Positions 44,493 through 53,069 of a DNA stretch of 64,000 bases are shown here, one piece after another (positions within the stretch are counted from its first letter, which is position 1; every line of letters begins with the position of its first letter). This DNA is from CAYMCQ01 sp964389025 (GTDB lineage: Bacteria > Verrucomicrobiota > Verrucomicrobiia > Limisphaerales > CAYMCQ01), in contig CAYMCQ010000009.1 of the NCBI GenBank assembly GCA_964389025.1, positions 1-64,000 on the forward strand, read 5' to 3'. The position numbers and the translations under genes were made by a program. Below the pieces are notes generated by a model. The model saw only the letters and a list, made by a program, of their open reading frames with translations, made no database searches and was not told the origin of the DNA.

Positions 44493-45422
44493 TCATTTTG
44501 TCACATCTTGGAAAAACACATCCGCCGCCATTCCCGCGCGGAGTTGATTTTCGCTATTATCCAGCCGCACTTTGATTCCGAAAACTTGTTTCACGCGTTC
44601 GCCGACGGTCTGGACGTTGCGCGGAGTGAATTCGGCGGCGCGCGCGATTTGCTCGACCGTTCCGGCGAAATCTTTTCCGGGAAATGAATCCACGCGCACC
44701 CGCACGGCGTCGCCGAGCTTGATGTGGCCGAGCCACGGTTCGGGCACGAACACGCGCACCCAGATGTGTCCCGGCAGCAGCAGCGTGGCGACTTCCTGGT
44801 TCGGCGCGAGAACATCGCCGACTTTCACACTCAAGACTTCGAGCACGCAGTTGCCCGCCGCGGTGATTTGCATTTCGCGAAGCTGCGTTTCGATTTCGGC
44901 GAGCTTCGCGCGAGCTTGATCAACTTGCTCGGCTCGCGTCCCAGCCAGAAGCAAATCGTGACGGCTCCTGGCGGCGGCAACACTTTTCTGAAGAGATTCT
45001 GCTTTTGAAACCGCGAGGTCGCGTTCGGCGGCGGCAAGGGTTTTCGTCGCGAACAATTCTTCTGCGCGCTTCGCTTCCTTTTGCGCATACTCCAAATTCG
45101 ACATCTCAAATTCCCACTGGGCCTTCGCCGTGGCGATTTCTTCTTTGCGCGGGCCGGCGACGAGTTCGGCAAGATTCGCAGCCGCCTGATCATGCCGCGT
45201 TTTCAGTTCAGCGGCTTCGAGTTGGATGATGACTTGGTTGTTCGTCAGCGAATCGCCTTCCTGCGCGAAAAGTTTTTCCACGCGCCCGCCGTAGCGCGAA
45301 GCGACGCGGACTTCATCGGTTTCAATCGTGCCTGAGGCGCTGGAATTTTCGTTCCGGCCATCGCAGCCGGTTATCAGCAACAAGAGGACAACGCTGCCGG
45401 CATGAAAAAATAGTCTTTGCAC
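44493..45422 (-). CDS. HlyD-type membrane fusion lipoprotein
   Basis: This is a 309-residue periplasmic adaptor. The N-terminus (LLLLITGCDG) is a lipobox with Cys at about residue 20. GTG 45422 is the only start before it. The order is a first barrel half (TDEVRVASRYGGRVEKLFAQEGD), a long coiled-coil hairpin (about 75-200), the second half (QITAAGNCVLEVLSVKVGDVL) and a beta domain (AGTVEQIARAAEF...). It matches the YbhG/YhiI type that joins ABC exporters to a TolC-like channel. The ATPase and permease lie 3.3 kb away on the same strand with unrelated genes between. Confidence 0.88.
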   Translation of the reverse strand: MQRLFFHAGSVVLLLLITGCDGRNENSSASGTIETDEVRVASRYGGRVEKLFAQEGDSLTNNQVIIQLEAAELKTRHDQAAANLAELVAGPRKEEIATAKAQWEFEMSNLEYAQKEAKRAEELFATKTLAAAERDLAVSKAESLQKSVAAARSRHDLLLAGTRAEQVDQARAKLAEIETQLREMQITAAGNCVLEVLSVKVGDVLAPNQEVATLLLPGHIWVRVFVPEPWLGHIKLGDAVRVRVDSFPGKDFAGTVEQIARAAEFTPRNVQTVGERVKQVFGIKVRLDNSENQLRAGMAADVFFQDVTK

Positions 45423-45472
45423 GTGGACGTGAAATTAACAGCCAGCCAAACAGGATTCAATTGCGGAAACTT

Positions 45473-46273
45473 TCAGGAATTATCACCGTCGAGCATCCGG
45501 CCAAGGCCGCCGAGCATTGATCCTTCTTCACGGCCTCCGCGCATCATGCCCGGTGTCGCAGCAGCGATGCGTCCGGCCAACCGGCTCAAGGGAAGTGATT
45601 GCAGCCAGATTTTTCCCGGGCCGCGCAACGTCGCGAAGAAAAGTCCTTCGCCGCCGAACAGAGCGGATTTGATCTTGCCGACGTATTGAATATCGAAGTC
45701 CACGCGGGGTTGAAATGCCACGATGCAGCCGGTGTCAATCCGCACGACTTCGCCGGGAGCAAGCACGCGCTCATACAGCGTGCCGCCCGCGTGGATGAAC
45801 GCCCAGCCGTCGCCGGTGAGACGCTGCATGATGAATCCTTCGCCGCCGAAAAGCCCCGCACCGAGCTTGCGGTTGAACGCGATGCCCACGCTGACGCCTT
45901 TGGCCGCGCACAGGAAGGAATCCTTTTGGGCGATGAGTTCACCGCCGAGTTCTGCGAGGTGGACGGCGACGATTTTTCCGGGATACGGCGCGCCGAACGC
46001 AACGCGCTTCTTGCCCTGTCCGCGATTCTGGAAAACGGTCATAAACAGGGATTCGCCGGTGAGCAGGCGCTTGCCCGCGCCCATCAATGCCCCAATGAAG
46101 CCGCTGTTCTGTTGCGAACCGTCGCCAAAGATGGTTTCCATCTCGATGCCGTCATCCATATACATCATGCCGCCCGCCTCGGCCACGGCGGCTTCCATCG
46201 GGTCAAGCTCCACTTCGACGAACTGCATGTCGTCGCCAAAAATCTTGTAATCAATTTCGTGCATTGCTGGCAT
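45473..46273 (-). CDS. AIM24/TIGR00266 family protein
   Basis: This is a 266-residue protein of the AIM24/TIGR00266 family. It has MHEIDYKIFGDDMQFVEVELDP at the start, GGMMYMDDGIEMETIFGDGS, and GGEGFIMQRLTGDGWAFIHAGG plus GGEGLFFATLRGPG, the two repeat halves of a trimeric beta-fold. The biochemical role is unknown; homologues are cytoplasmic or membrane-associated. The end, MRGGREEGSMLGGLGRMLDG, is Gly/Met rich. It stands 50 bp from the exporter adaptor on the same strand. Confidence 0.9.
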   Translation of the reverse strand: MPAMHEIDYKIFGDDMQFVEVELDPMEAAVAEAGGMMYMDDGIEMETIFGDGSQQNSGFIGALMGAGKRLLTGESLFMTVFQNRGQGKKRVAFGAPYPGKIVAVHLAELGGELIAQKDSFLCAAKGVSVGIAFNRKLGAGLFGGEGFIMQRLTGDGWAFIHAGGTLYERVLAPGEVVRIDTGCIVAFQPRVDFDIQYVGKIKSALFGGEGLFFATLRGPGKIWLQSLPLSRLAGRIAAATPGMMRGGREEGSMLGGLGRMLDGDNS

Positions 46274-46362
46274 AAATTTCTTTCTTGTTTGAAAACTTGG
46301 TTTTGTTTCTGACGATACGTTTAGCAGATGAATGGCTTCGCGGAAAGCTCAACGCAAATTTT

Positions 46363-47676
46363 TCAAATCACCGTCCCATGAGGGATGACCGCATTTTTCG
46401 GAATGCAAACAATCCCGTCGCGGATGTAATAAAGCGGATGATCCATGTTTTCCGGCTTGCCCGCAGGCGAAATGACCACGTTGTCGCCGATGCGGGCGTT
46501 CTTGTCTATGATCGCGTTTTCGATTCGCGCGTTGTGGCCGATGCCGACGCGTGGACGCCCGGCCTGCTCACTTGCGCGGATGGATTCAAATGTTTCGTAG
46601 TAATCGCAGCCCATCAAAATCACGCGGCGCAGTTCACTGCCTGCGCCGACGATGCTGCGAATGCCGACGACGCTGTTGAAAATCCGCGAGTGATTGATGA
46701 TACAGCCGTCCGAAATCACCGCGTGGTCAATGTGCGCGCCGTTGATTTTCGAGCCGGGCAAAAATCGCGGGCGCGAGAAGATCGGCGATTCCATGTCGAA
46801 GAAATTGAATCGCGGCAACTCGCTGCTCGCGTCGAGATTCGCCTCAAAAAATGAGCGGATGGTCCCGATGTCTTCCCAGTAACCTTGATAGACGTGGGAA
46901 TAGACGCGGTGCGATTCGATGGCGCCCGGAATGATGTGCTTGCCGAAATCAGCAAAGTCGTTGCTCAGCAATTTTATCAAAATCTCGCGGTTGAAAACGT
47001 AAATGCCCATTGAAGCGAGGAACAATTCGCGCCCGTCTTCAATTCCAAGTTTCGGATACCAGTCCTTTTCCAGCCGCAAGGAATCTTGCAGCGGCGCGTC
47101 TTTTGGTTTTTCGACGAAGCGCCGGATGCGCCGGTCATCGCTGATTTGCATGATGCCCAAGCCGGAACATTGATTGCGCTCGACGGGAATCGTGGCCACG
47201 GTGATCTCCGCGTCGCTGTCCATGTGCTGGCGGATGATGTCGCGCAAGTCCATCCGGTAAAGCTGGTCGCCGCTCAAGATCAAAAAATAATCGAACGGAT
47301 GATTCATGAAGTGAATCATGTTCTTGCGGACCGCGTCCGCCGTGCCCTGATACCACGAGGTGTCGGATAAAGTCTGTTCGGCGGCGAGAATCTCCACGAA
47401 GCCGCCGGTGAAATGATCGAACTTGTAGGACTGCGAAATGTGCCGGTGCAGCGATGCGGAGTTGAATTGCGTCAGTAGATAAACCCGGCGCAGGCCGGAG
47501 TTGATGCAGTTGGAAATGGGGATGTCCACCAGCCGGTATTTTCCCGCCAGCGGCACGGCCGGCTTGGCGCGCGACTGCGTCAATGGAAAAAGCCGCGTCC
47601 CCGCCCCGCCGCCCATGATGACGGACAAGACGGAATTCGTTTTGACAAATGTCCTGCGTGTGATTCCTGTGGCCAT
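46363..47676 (-). CDS. glgC: Glucose-1-phosphate adenylyltransferase
   Basis: This 437-residue enzyme makes ADP-glucose from glucose-1-phosphate and ATP, the first committed step of bacterial glycogen synthesis. It shows the nucleotide-binding VIMGGGAGTRLFPLTQSRAKPAV, the substrate region PISNCINSGLRRVYLLTQFNS, GTADAVRKN, and the hexapeptide beta-helix C-terminus (SDGCIINHSRIFNSVVG, IGHNARIENAIIDKNARIG). The pattern is closest to the plant/cyanobacterial subtype. No other glg gene lies nearby. It is divergent from the AmpG-like transporter. Confidence 0.93.
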   Translation of the reverse strand: MATGITRRTFVKTNSVLSVIMGGGAGTRLFPLTQSRAKPAVPLAGKYRLVDIPISNCINSGLRRVYLLTQFNSASLHRHISQSYKFDHFTGGFVEILAAEQTLSDTSWYQGTADAVRKNMIHFMNHPFDYFLILSGDQLYRMDLRDIIRQHMDSDAEITVATIPVERNQCSGLGIMQISDDRRIRRFVEKPKDAPLQDSLRLEKDWYPKLGIEDGRELFLASMGIYVFNREILIKLLSNDFADFGKHIIPGAIESHRVYSHVYQGYWEDIGTIRSFFEANLDASSELPRFNFFDMESPIFSRPRFLPGSKINGAHIDHAVISDGCIINHSRIFNSVVGIRSIVGAGSELRRVILMGCDYYETFESIRASEQAGRPRVGIGHNARIENAIIDKNARIGDNVVISPAGKPENMDHPLYYIRDGIVCIPKNAVIPHGTVI

Positions 47677-47862
47677 TGCAACCTAAGTTTCCAGACTTAT
47701 ACCCCGCGCCAGCGTGAAAGGAAAGCGGCATTCGGGAAAAAAATCCCGGCAGCGCAAAGGTCAGCCATTCGCGAAGCAAAAATCCGCCGCTCCACAACCA
47801 GGCTGCGGCTTTTTAAGTTTCAAGCTTGCTGCGAATGAAACTTTGTTGCTAAGAACTCCGCG

Positions 47863-49773
47863 ATGAATCCCGGCGTTGTTTCTTCCGAACCACAGCCAGC
47901 ACAACTTCCAAAAACTTCCCGCAGTCCGTGGTCGTGGATTCCGACGCTTTATTTCGCGGAAGGGTTGCCTTATGTCGTCGTGATGACAGTGGCGGTGATC
48001 ATGTATAAAGGGCTGGGGCTGTCGAACACGGACATCGCGCTTTACACGAGCTGGCTTTATCTGCCGTGGGTCATCAAGCCGCTCTGGAGTCCGGTGGTGG
48101 ACATCTTGAAAACGCGGCGGATGTGGATCTGGGTGATGCAACTCATCATCGGCGGCGGACTGGCGGGCGTGGCGCTGACGATTCCCGCGCCAAATTTTGT
48201 TCAACTGACGCTCGCGTTCCTCTGGCTGCTGGCGTTCAGTTCCGCGACGCACGACATCGCGGCGGACGGTTTCTATCTGCTGGCGACGACGGAAGGCGAG
48301 CAGGCGTTTTTCGTCGGCATCCGCAGCACGTTTTACCGGCTGGCGATGATTGGTGGGCAGGGATTGCTGGTCATCTTCGCGGGAATCATCCAAAGCAATA
48401 CCGGCTTGCCGAAAATTGAATTGCAGCTCGCGGCCAAACCCGGCGCAGCAATCGTGCAGACAATTGAAACGAATGCGACATGGTTTGTTTCTCCGTCGCC
48501 GACACAGCCAGGCCTTTTCATCGTCGTGCAAGCTGACAAAATTGAAATCAGTCCCGAGCCGCGCAGCAAAAAGGAAATCGGCGAGCTGACGGCGGCAGCA
48601 AAAGCGCGCAATACCGCGAATGGTTTCTACAAGCCGGAAAAAAAATCCGACGGCAACGACTGGCTTTCCGTTTTTTTCCATTGGACCGGCGCGCCGTTCC
48701 GCGCCATCGGCGCAAAACTTGAACCGTGGTTGCGCGAACATTTCAGCGCGACACAGACGAAAAGCGACATGGCAGGAAGCATCGGCACGGCGCAGTTGCA
48801 GCTTTCGCGCAAGCCAGACAAAGAAGTCGTGGTCACGACCGGTTTGAAGTCCGGCGACAAAAGCATCTCGCTTGCGGAAGGTTCGCGGCTGATCTTTAAC
48901 GACCAGAATTGGAACAAGCCGGCGCTCGTTGTGTTTCAGCTTGATCCGAAATTGCGGGCGGAGTCAGCGGCGGTTTACGAGGTTCGCTCCGGCAACATAC
49001 CGCTTTCGTGGACGCTCACGTTTCTTTTGCTGACGGGAATGTTTTTGTTCTTCGGCATCTACCACAAATTCATTTTGCCACGGCCAGCCAGCGACAAACC
49101 GGGCGATGCCAGTTCAATCCTTCGCTTCGTCGCGGAATTTTTCCGCACGTTCGGAAGTTACTTCAGAAAGCCAAAAATTTTAATGCTGCTGTTGTTCCTG
49201 CTGTTCTATCGCTTTGCCGAGGCGCAACTCGTGAAAATGGTCGCGCCGTTTTTGCTCGATGGCCGTGAAGTCGGCGGGCTTGGGTTGACGACGGGGCAAG
49301 TCGGTTTCGTTTACGGCACCGTCGGAATCATTGCGCTGACGTGCGGCGGTTTGCTCGGCGGCATGGTCGCTTCGAAGCACGGATTGAAACGGTGGCTCTG
49401 GCCGATGGTGCTCATCATGCACTTGCCGGATGCGATGTTTGTTTACCTTGCCTACGCGCAGCCGGATAATTTTTTCACAATCAACTTTTGCGTCGCCGTC
49501 GAACAGTTCGGCTATGGCTTCGGCTTCACGGCCTACATGCTCTACATGATCTACATCGCGCGCGGCCAGCATCAGACGGCGCACTACGCCATTTGCACCG
49601 GCTTCATGGCCATGGGCATGATGTTCCCCGGAATGTGGAGCGGCTGGTTGCAGGAACTCATCGGCTACCAGCACTTTTTCGTCTGGGTGATGCTGGCGAC
49701 GATCCCAGGATTCATCGTCGCGGCGCTGGTTCCGCTCGACCGCGAGTTTGGGAAGAAAAACAAATCGGGTTGA
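47863..49773 (+). CDS. AmpG-like MFS transporter with large insertion
   Basis: This is a 636-residue inner-membrane protein. The N-terminal helices (SWIPTLYFAEGLPYVVVMTVAVIMYKGLGLSN, LPWVIKPLWSPVVDILKTRR, SSATHDIAADGFYLL) are typical of AmpG and related acetyl-CoA/peptide permeases (PAT clade). An insertion of about 200 residues (about 180-380), with no membrane helix, separates the first six helices from the last six; ordinary AmpG is shorter. The insertion includes a strand-rich IEISPEPRSKKEIGELTA and a helical part. AmpG imports anhydro-muropeptides; whether this copy does so is not known. Confidence 0.85.
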   Translation: MNPGVVSSEPQPAQLPKTSRSPWSWIPTLYFAEGLPYVVVMTVAVIMYKGLGLSNTDIALYTSWLYLPWVIKPLWSPVVDILKTRRMWIWVMQLIIGGGLAGVALTIPAPNFVQLTLAFLWLLAFSSATHDIAADGFYLLATTEGEQAFFVGIRSTFYRLAMIGGQGLLVIFAGIIQSNTGLPKIELQLAAKPGAAIVQTIETNATWFVSPSPTQPGLFIVVQADKIEISPEPRSKKEIGELTAAAKARNTANGFYKPEKKSDGNDWLSVFFHWTGAPFRAIGAKLEPWLREHFSATQTKSDMAGSIGTAQLQLSRKPDKEVVVTTGLKSGDKSISLAEGSRLIFNDQNWNKPALVVFQLDPKLRAESAAVYEVRSGNIPLSWTLTFLLLTGMFLFFGIYHKFILPRPASDKPGDASSILRFVAEFFRTFGSYFRKPKILMLLLFLLFYRFAEAQLVKMVAPFLLDGREVGGLGLTTGQVGFVYGTVGIIALTCGGLLGGMVASKHGLKRWLWPMVLIMHLPDAMFVYLAYAQPDNFFTINFCVAVEQFGYGFGFTAYMLYMIYIARGQHQTAHYAICTGFMAMGMMFPGMWSGWLQELIGYQHFFVWVMLATIPGFIVAALVPLDREFGKKNKSG

Positions 49774-49791
49774 GTCGCCAAAAATTTTCAC

Positions 49792-52413
49792 GTGACAACG
49801 CTTCGGCAAACTCGGCTGGCAGTGGTTCTGCCGGGTGGCGCTATTCTTGGCGCAATTTTTTTCCTCTGGTGGAATTGTTCGTCGAACGACAGCATCAATT
49901 TCCTTTCCAAGCATCGCGGCGCGGATTGGATTGTTTATCCGACGCCGCCTGACGCCAGCGCGCACTGGATGGCCGAATTGAGCGGTGAATTTCGACGGGT
50001 GTTCGTGATGAGCGACGTTCCCAGTTCTGCGACGGCGACATTCTGCGCATTCAAGCACTGCAAAATCATCGTCAACGGCCAAAGCATCAGCACTGACGGC
50101 GAATCGAATTGGAAGCGGCCAAAGAGAATTGATGTTTCAAAATACCTTCGCGCCGGCACGAATGAAATTTCTGTGACAGTTTCAAATCGTGACGGCCCGC
50201 CGGGGCTGTGGCTGCGGCTGGAAGCGGGCAAATTCGCGCTGGCTACCGATGAAAAATGGGATTGCTCGCTGGCTGGCGCGGTCTGGCGTCGCGCAGCATT
50301 GGCTCGCGAGCCGCGAGAAATCCGCGCGGGCAATTTGATCTTCGGCGGAGAACAGCCAGCAGCTTCGTTCCTGGCGCGGTGGCCGACGTTGCTGCTGTTT
50401 ACAACTGTCCCAGCGGGAATTTTGATTGTCGTTTTCGTTTTCGCTCGAAAACCGGTGATGCTGAACTTTCTGACAGCGCGGCCGGTCGCATCAATCGTGG
50501 GAACTGCTGCGCTCCTCTGGCTCGCGCTTTTTATCAACAACATCCCGGTGCTTCCGCATTTGGTTGGCTTCGATGCCAGTTCCCATCTCGAATACATCCA
50601 ATACATCCGCACAAAATGGGCGCTGCCGCTGCCGCATGAGGGCTTCGAGATGTTTCAGCCGCCGCTTTACTACGCGCTGTCGGCGCTGTCGGTGACCGTG
50701 CTCTCCATTTCCAACGATGGCGCTTTCGATGTCTTGCGGGCGATGACTTTTGGCATCGGCGTCGTTCACATCGCGTTCATTTTTCTGTCGCTGCGATTGA
50801 TTTTTCCGAACCAACTTCAAAAACAAATCGTTGGACTACTGCTCGCGGCGTTCCTGCCAATGCACATCTACCTTTCGCACTTCACGACGAACGAGACTCT
50901 CGCCGCGACGTTGGTGACAATGACGCTCTATCTGACGCTGCGAATCCTGCGCGCCGAAAAAGTTTCCGAGCGGGCGTGCAAATTATTGGGATTGTGCCTC
51001 GGCGCGGCGTTGCTGGCGAAGGCGTCGGCGCTGTTGGTCGTTCCTTTTGTGTTCGTCGCGCTGGCGCAGAAAGTTTTCGCAGCGAGGCAAACACAGCGCG
51101 AATGGTTGCGGTTGCTTGCGCTAACGATAGTCGCGTGCCTTGCGGTTTGCGGCTGGCATTACGGGCGGATGTGGATCCAGTGCGGCAATCCGCTGATCTT
51201 CAACTGGGATTCAGGCGGCGGATTCGCGTGGTGGCAGGAGAACGGTTATCACATGAGCGGCGATTTTTTCCGGTTCGGAAAATCTCTCGCCAGTCCCCTG
51301 TTCAGCGGCTTCAACGGTCTGCCGGATGGAATCTACTCGACGCTCTGGGGCGACGCGCTCATTGGCGGAAAATCCACGATGGCATTTCGTCCGCCGTGGA
51401 ATTATGACCTGATGGCTGCGGGCTATCTACTGGCGCTGATTCCCACTGCGCTCATCGTTATTGGCGCGGCGCGCTTGCTCTGGAAATTTCTTCGTGCTCC
51501 CGACGCGGACGGATTGTTGCTCGGCGGATTTGCGGCGATGGTGGCGCTGGCAATTGCCTGGATGAGCCTCAAAGTCCCGTCGTATGCGCAGATCAAAGCG
51601 TTTTATGGACTGTCCGCTTTATTGCCTCTCGCCGTTTTTGCAGGGGCCGGCTGGGAATTTATTTTCGCGCGCGGAAAAATTTTGCGGACAGTTTCGTTAT
51701 TGCTGCTCGGCGCATGGGCCATAAACAGTTACGCGAGCTTTTGGATTTGTCACAACGCGCCAGCTACGCATCTGGCGAATGGGCTTTCAAAGGCGCGCGA
51801 AATGCGGGCACAGGAAGCTTTGCGGGAGTTTTCACAGGCAGTTCGCATTGATCCAACAAACGTTGCGATCCGAGCGTTTGAAGCAGATGTCTTGTCGCTC
51901 CTGGGCGAAAGCGATGCCCGCGGAAAAATCCGGCAGCTCGTAACAGAACATCCAGACTCACCAATAGCTCTTGTCCAGGCAGCACTCATCCTGAGCGAAT
52001 CGGGAGACATTGAGGAAGCTCTTCAATATGCCGGACATGCCGTTCGGCTTGCGCCCGAATATGCGCTGGCACAGCAGCTTTTTTGCAAGCTGCTGCTCGA
52101 TTTGGGGCGGAACGACGAAGTCATCGCCACAGCACCGAACGCACTTGGCGTCGCACCCTACAATCCATCGCTCCATTTTAATTTTGGGATCGCGCTGTCG
52201 CGGCGGGGCAAAATCGAAGACGGTATCGGCCAGTTGCGGCTGGCTTCTGCATTGCAACCAAGCTGGTTTGAAGCGCATCTCCGGCTCGCCGAAGTCTTGA
52301 TCCAGCGCGGCGAACTGGACGAGGCCGCGCGGCATCTTTCCTACGCGCTGCGTTTGAAACCGAACGACGCCGAGGCGCAGAAACTTCTGGAGCTTTGTAG
52401 ATCGAAAAAATAA
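49792..52413 (+). CDS. GT-C glycosyltransferase with N-terminal beta-sandwich and TPR tail
   Basis: This is an 873-residue membrane protein. The start is GTG 49792. A single helix (about 12-28) is followed by a periplasmic domain (about 40-180) with FCAFKHCKIIVNGQSI and AGTNEISVTVSNRDGPPGLWLRL, like a galactose-binding beta-sandwich. About ten helices follow (205-660), with PHLVGFDASSHLEYI carrying the acidic residue in the first luminal loop and YLSHFTTNETLAATL in the second. The C-terminus (about 690-870) has TPR helices (LREFSQAVRIDPTNVAIRAF). This architecture fits an ArnT/PMT-type transferase that uses polyprenyl-linked sugar; partner and acceptor are unknown. Confidence 0.82.
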   Translation: MTTLRQTRLAVVLPGGAILGAIFFLWWNCSSNDSINFLSKHRGADWIVYPTPPDASAHWMAELSGEFRRVFVMSDVPSSATATFCAFKHCKIIVNGQSISTDGESNWKRPKRIDVSKYLRAGTNEISVTVSNRDGPPGLWLRLEAGKFALATDEKWDCSLAGAVWRRAALAREPREIRAGNLIFGGEQPAASFLARWPTLLLFTTVPAGILIVVFVFARKPVMLNFLTARPVASIVGTAALLWLALFINNIPVLPHLVGFDASSHLEYIQYIRTKWALPLPHEGFEMFQPPLYYALSALSVTVLSISNDGAFDVLRAMTFGIGVVHIAFIFLSLRLIFPNQLQKQIVGLLLAAFLPMHIYLSHFTTNETLAATLVTMTLYLTLRILRAEKVSERACKLLGLCLGAALLAKASALLVVPFVFVALAQKVFAARQTQREWLRLLALTIVACLAVCGWHYGRMWIQCGNPLIFNWDSGGGFAWWQENGYHMSGDFFRFGKSLASPLFSGFNGLPDGIYSTLWGDALIGGKSTMAFRPPWNYDLMAAGYLLALIPTALIVIGAARLLWKFLRAPDADGLLLGGFAAMVALAIAWMSLKVPSYAQIKAFYGLSALLPLAVFAGAGWEFIFARGKILRTVSLLLLGAWAINSYASFWICHNAPATHLANGLSKAREMRAQEALREFSQAVRIDPTNVAIRAFEADVLSLLGESDARGKIRQLVTEHPDSPIALVQAALILSESGDIEEALQYAGHAVRLAPEYALAQQLFCKLLLDLGRNDEVIATAPNALGVAPYNPSLHFNFGIALSRRGKIEDGIGQLRLASALQPSWFEAHLRLAEVLIQRGELDEAARHLSYALRLKPNDAEAQKLLELCRSKK

Positions 52414-52452
52414 GGCGGATAAAAAGCAAAGCTTCCTTCGCCTTTTATCCGC
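52414..52452. terminator. Bidirectional terminator between convergent genes
   Basis: GCGGATAAAA (52415-52424) pairs with TTTTATCCGC (52443-52452) in the 58-bp gap between the glycosyltransferase and the DUF5069 gene. The A/T-rich inner stem gives a T-run in either direction. Confidence 0.75.
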
Positions 52453-52471
52453 GTGTGGCGGAATCGTGAAA

Positions 52472-52912
52472 TTATTTCAACACCGCTTCGTGGAATTCCT
52501 TCCAGTCGTCGAGATTGTTCAGGTTGATGGCGTCCTTGAACGCGCTCGCGTCATCGGGCAATCCGTTAGCGTCGAGGATGGATTTGCGCGTGGCGTCGTC
52601 GTGATTGTAGCCGCGGATGGCGGCGTTGAGCTTTTCGATCGAGGCTTTGTCGAGCTTGGTCGCGTTTTTCTTGACCCACGCTTCGAACTGCGGATAGGTT
52701 GGCTTACTGTCCTTGACGAATTTGATGACCGCGTCGCGGTCCATGCCGAGGCCATCAATGACCATCTGGTCGTAGCCTTTGCCCGCGCCGGGATAGCCGG
52801 CGGCGAGTTTGCCGCGCGATTCGAGCGAGAGTTTGAGCCAGAGACGCGGCAGATGCAGAACGCCGAGCGGGCCGGCGACGCCGGAACTGATGAGAGGGAC
52901 GATAGTATTCAT
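52472..52912 (-). CDS. DUF5069 family protein
   Basis: This is a 146-residue cytoplasmic protein of the DUF5069 family. ATG 52912 begins MNTIVPLISSGVAGPLGVLHLPRLW. The conserved KLAAGYPGAGKGYDQMVIDGLGMD and YPQFEAWVK are present. The function is unknown; it is nearly restricted to Verrucomicrobia and some relatives, which helps to place the organism. It stands alone, convergent to the glycosyltransferase and divergent from the next one. Confidence 0.85.
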   Translation of the reverse strand: MNTIVPLISSGVAGPLGVLHLPRLWLKLSLESRGKLAAGYPGAGKGYDQMVIDGLGMDRDAVIKFVKDSKPTYPQFEAWVKKNATKLDKASIEKLNAAIRGYNHDDATRKSILDANGLPDDASAFKDAINLNNLDDWKEFHEAVLK

Positions 52913-53069
52913 GTTTTTTAATTTCCTTCGCGCTGAGACTAAGAAACTGCGGGGCGCGGTCAACAGAAAATTTTAGGGCAAGGCAAATAAGTTTTTTACA
53001 GGCTAGCGCAATGCGGCCTGGTAAAATCCGCTGGCGTTGTATTTGAAATCTGATTGATTCGTCGCGCGT

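Noticed and set aside
47814..47842. AAGTTTCA/TGAAACTT hairpin before the AmpG-like gene
   Set aside because: An 8-bp stem with no T-run or operator context is not enough to call a site.
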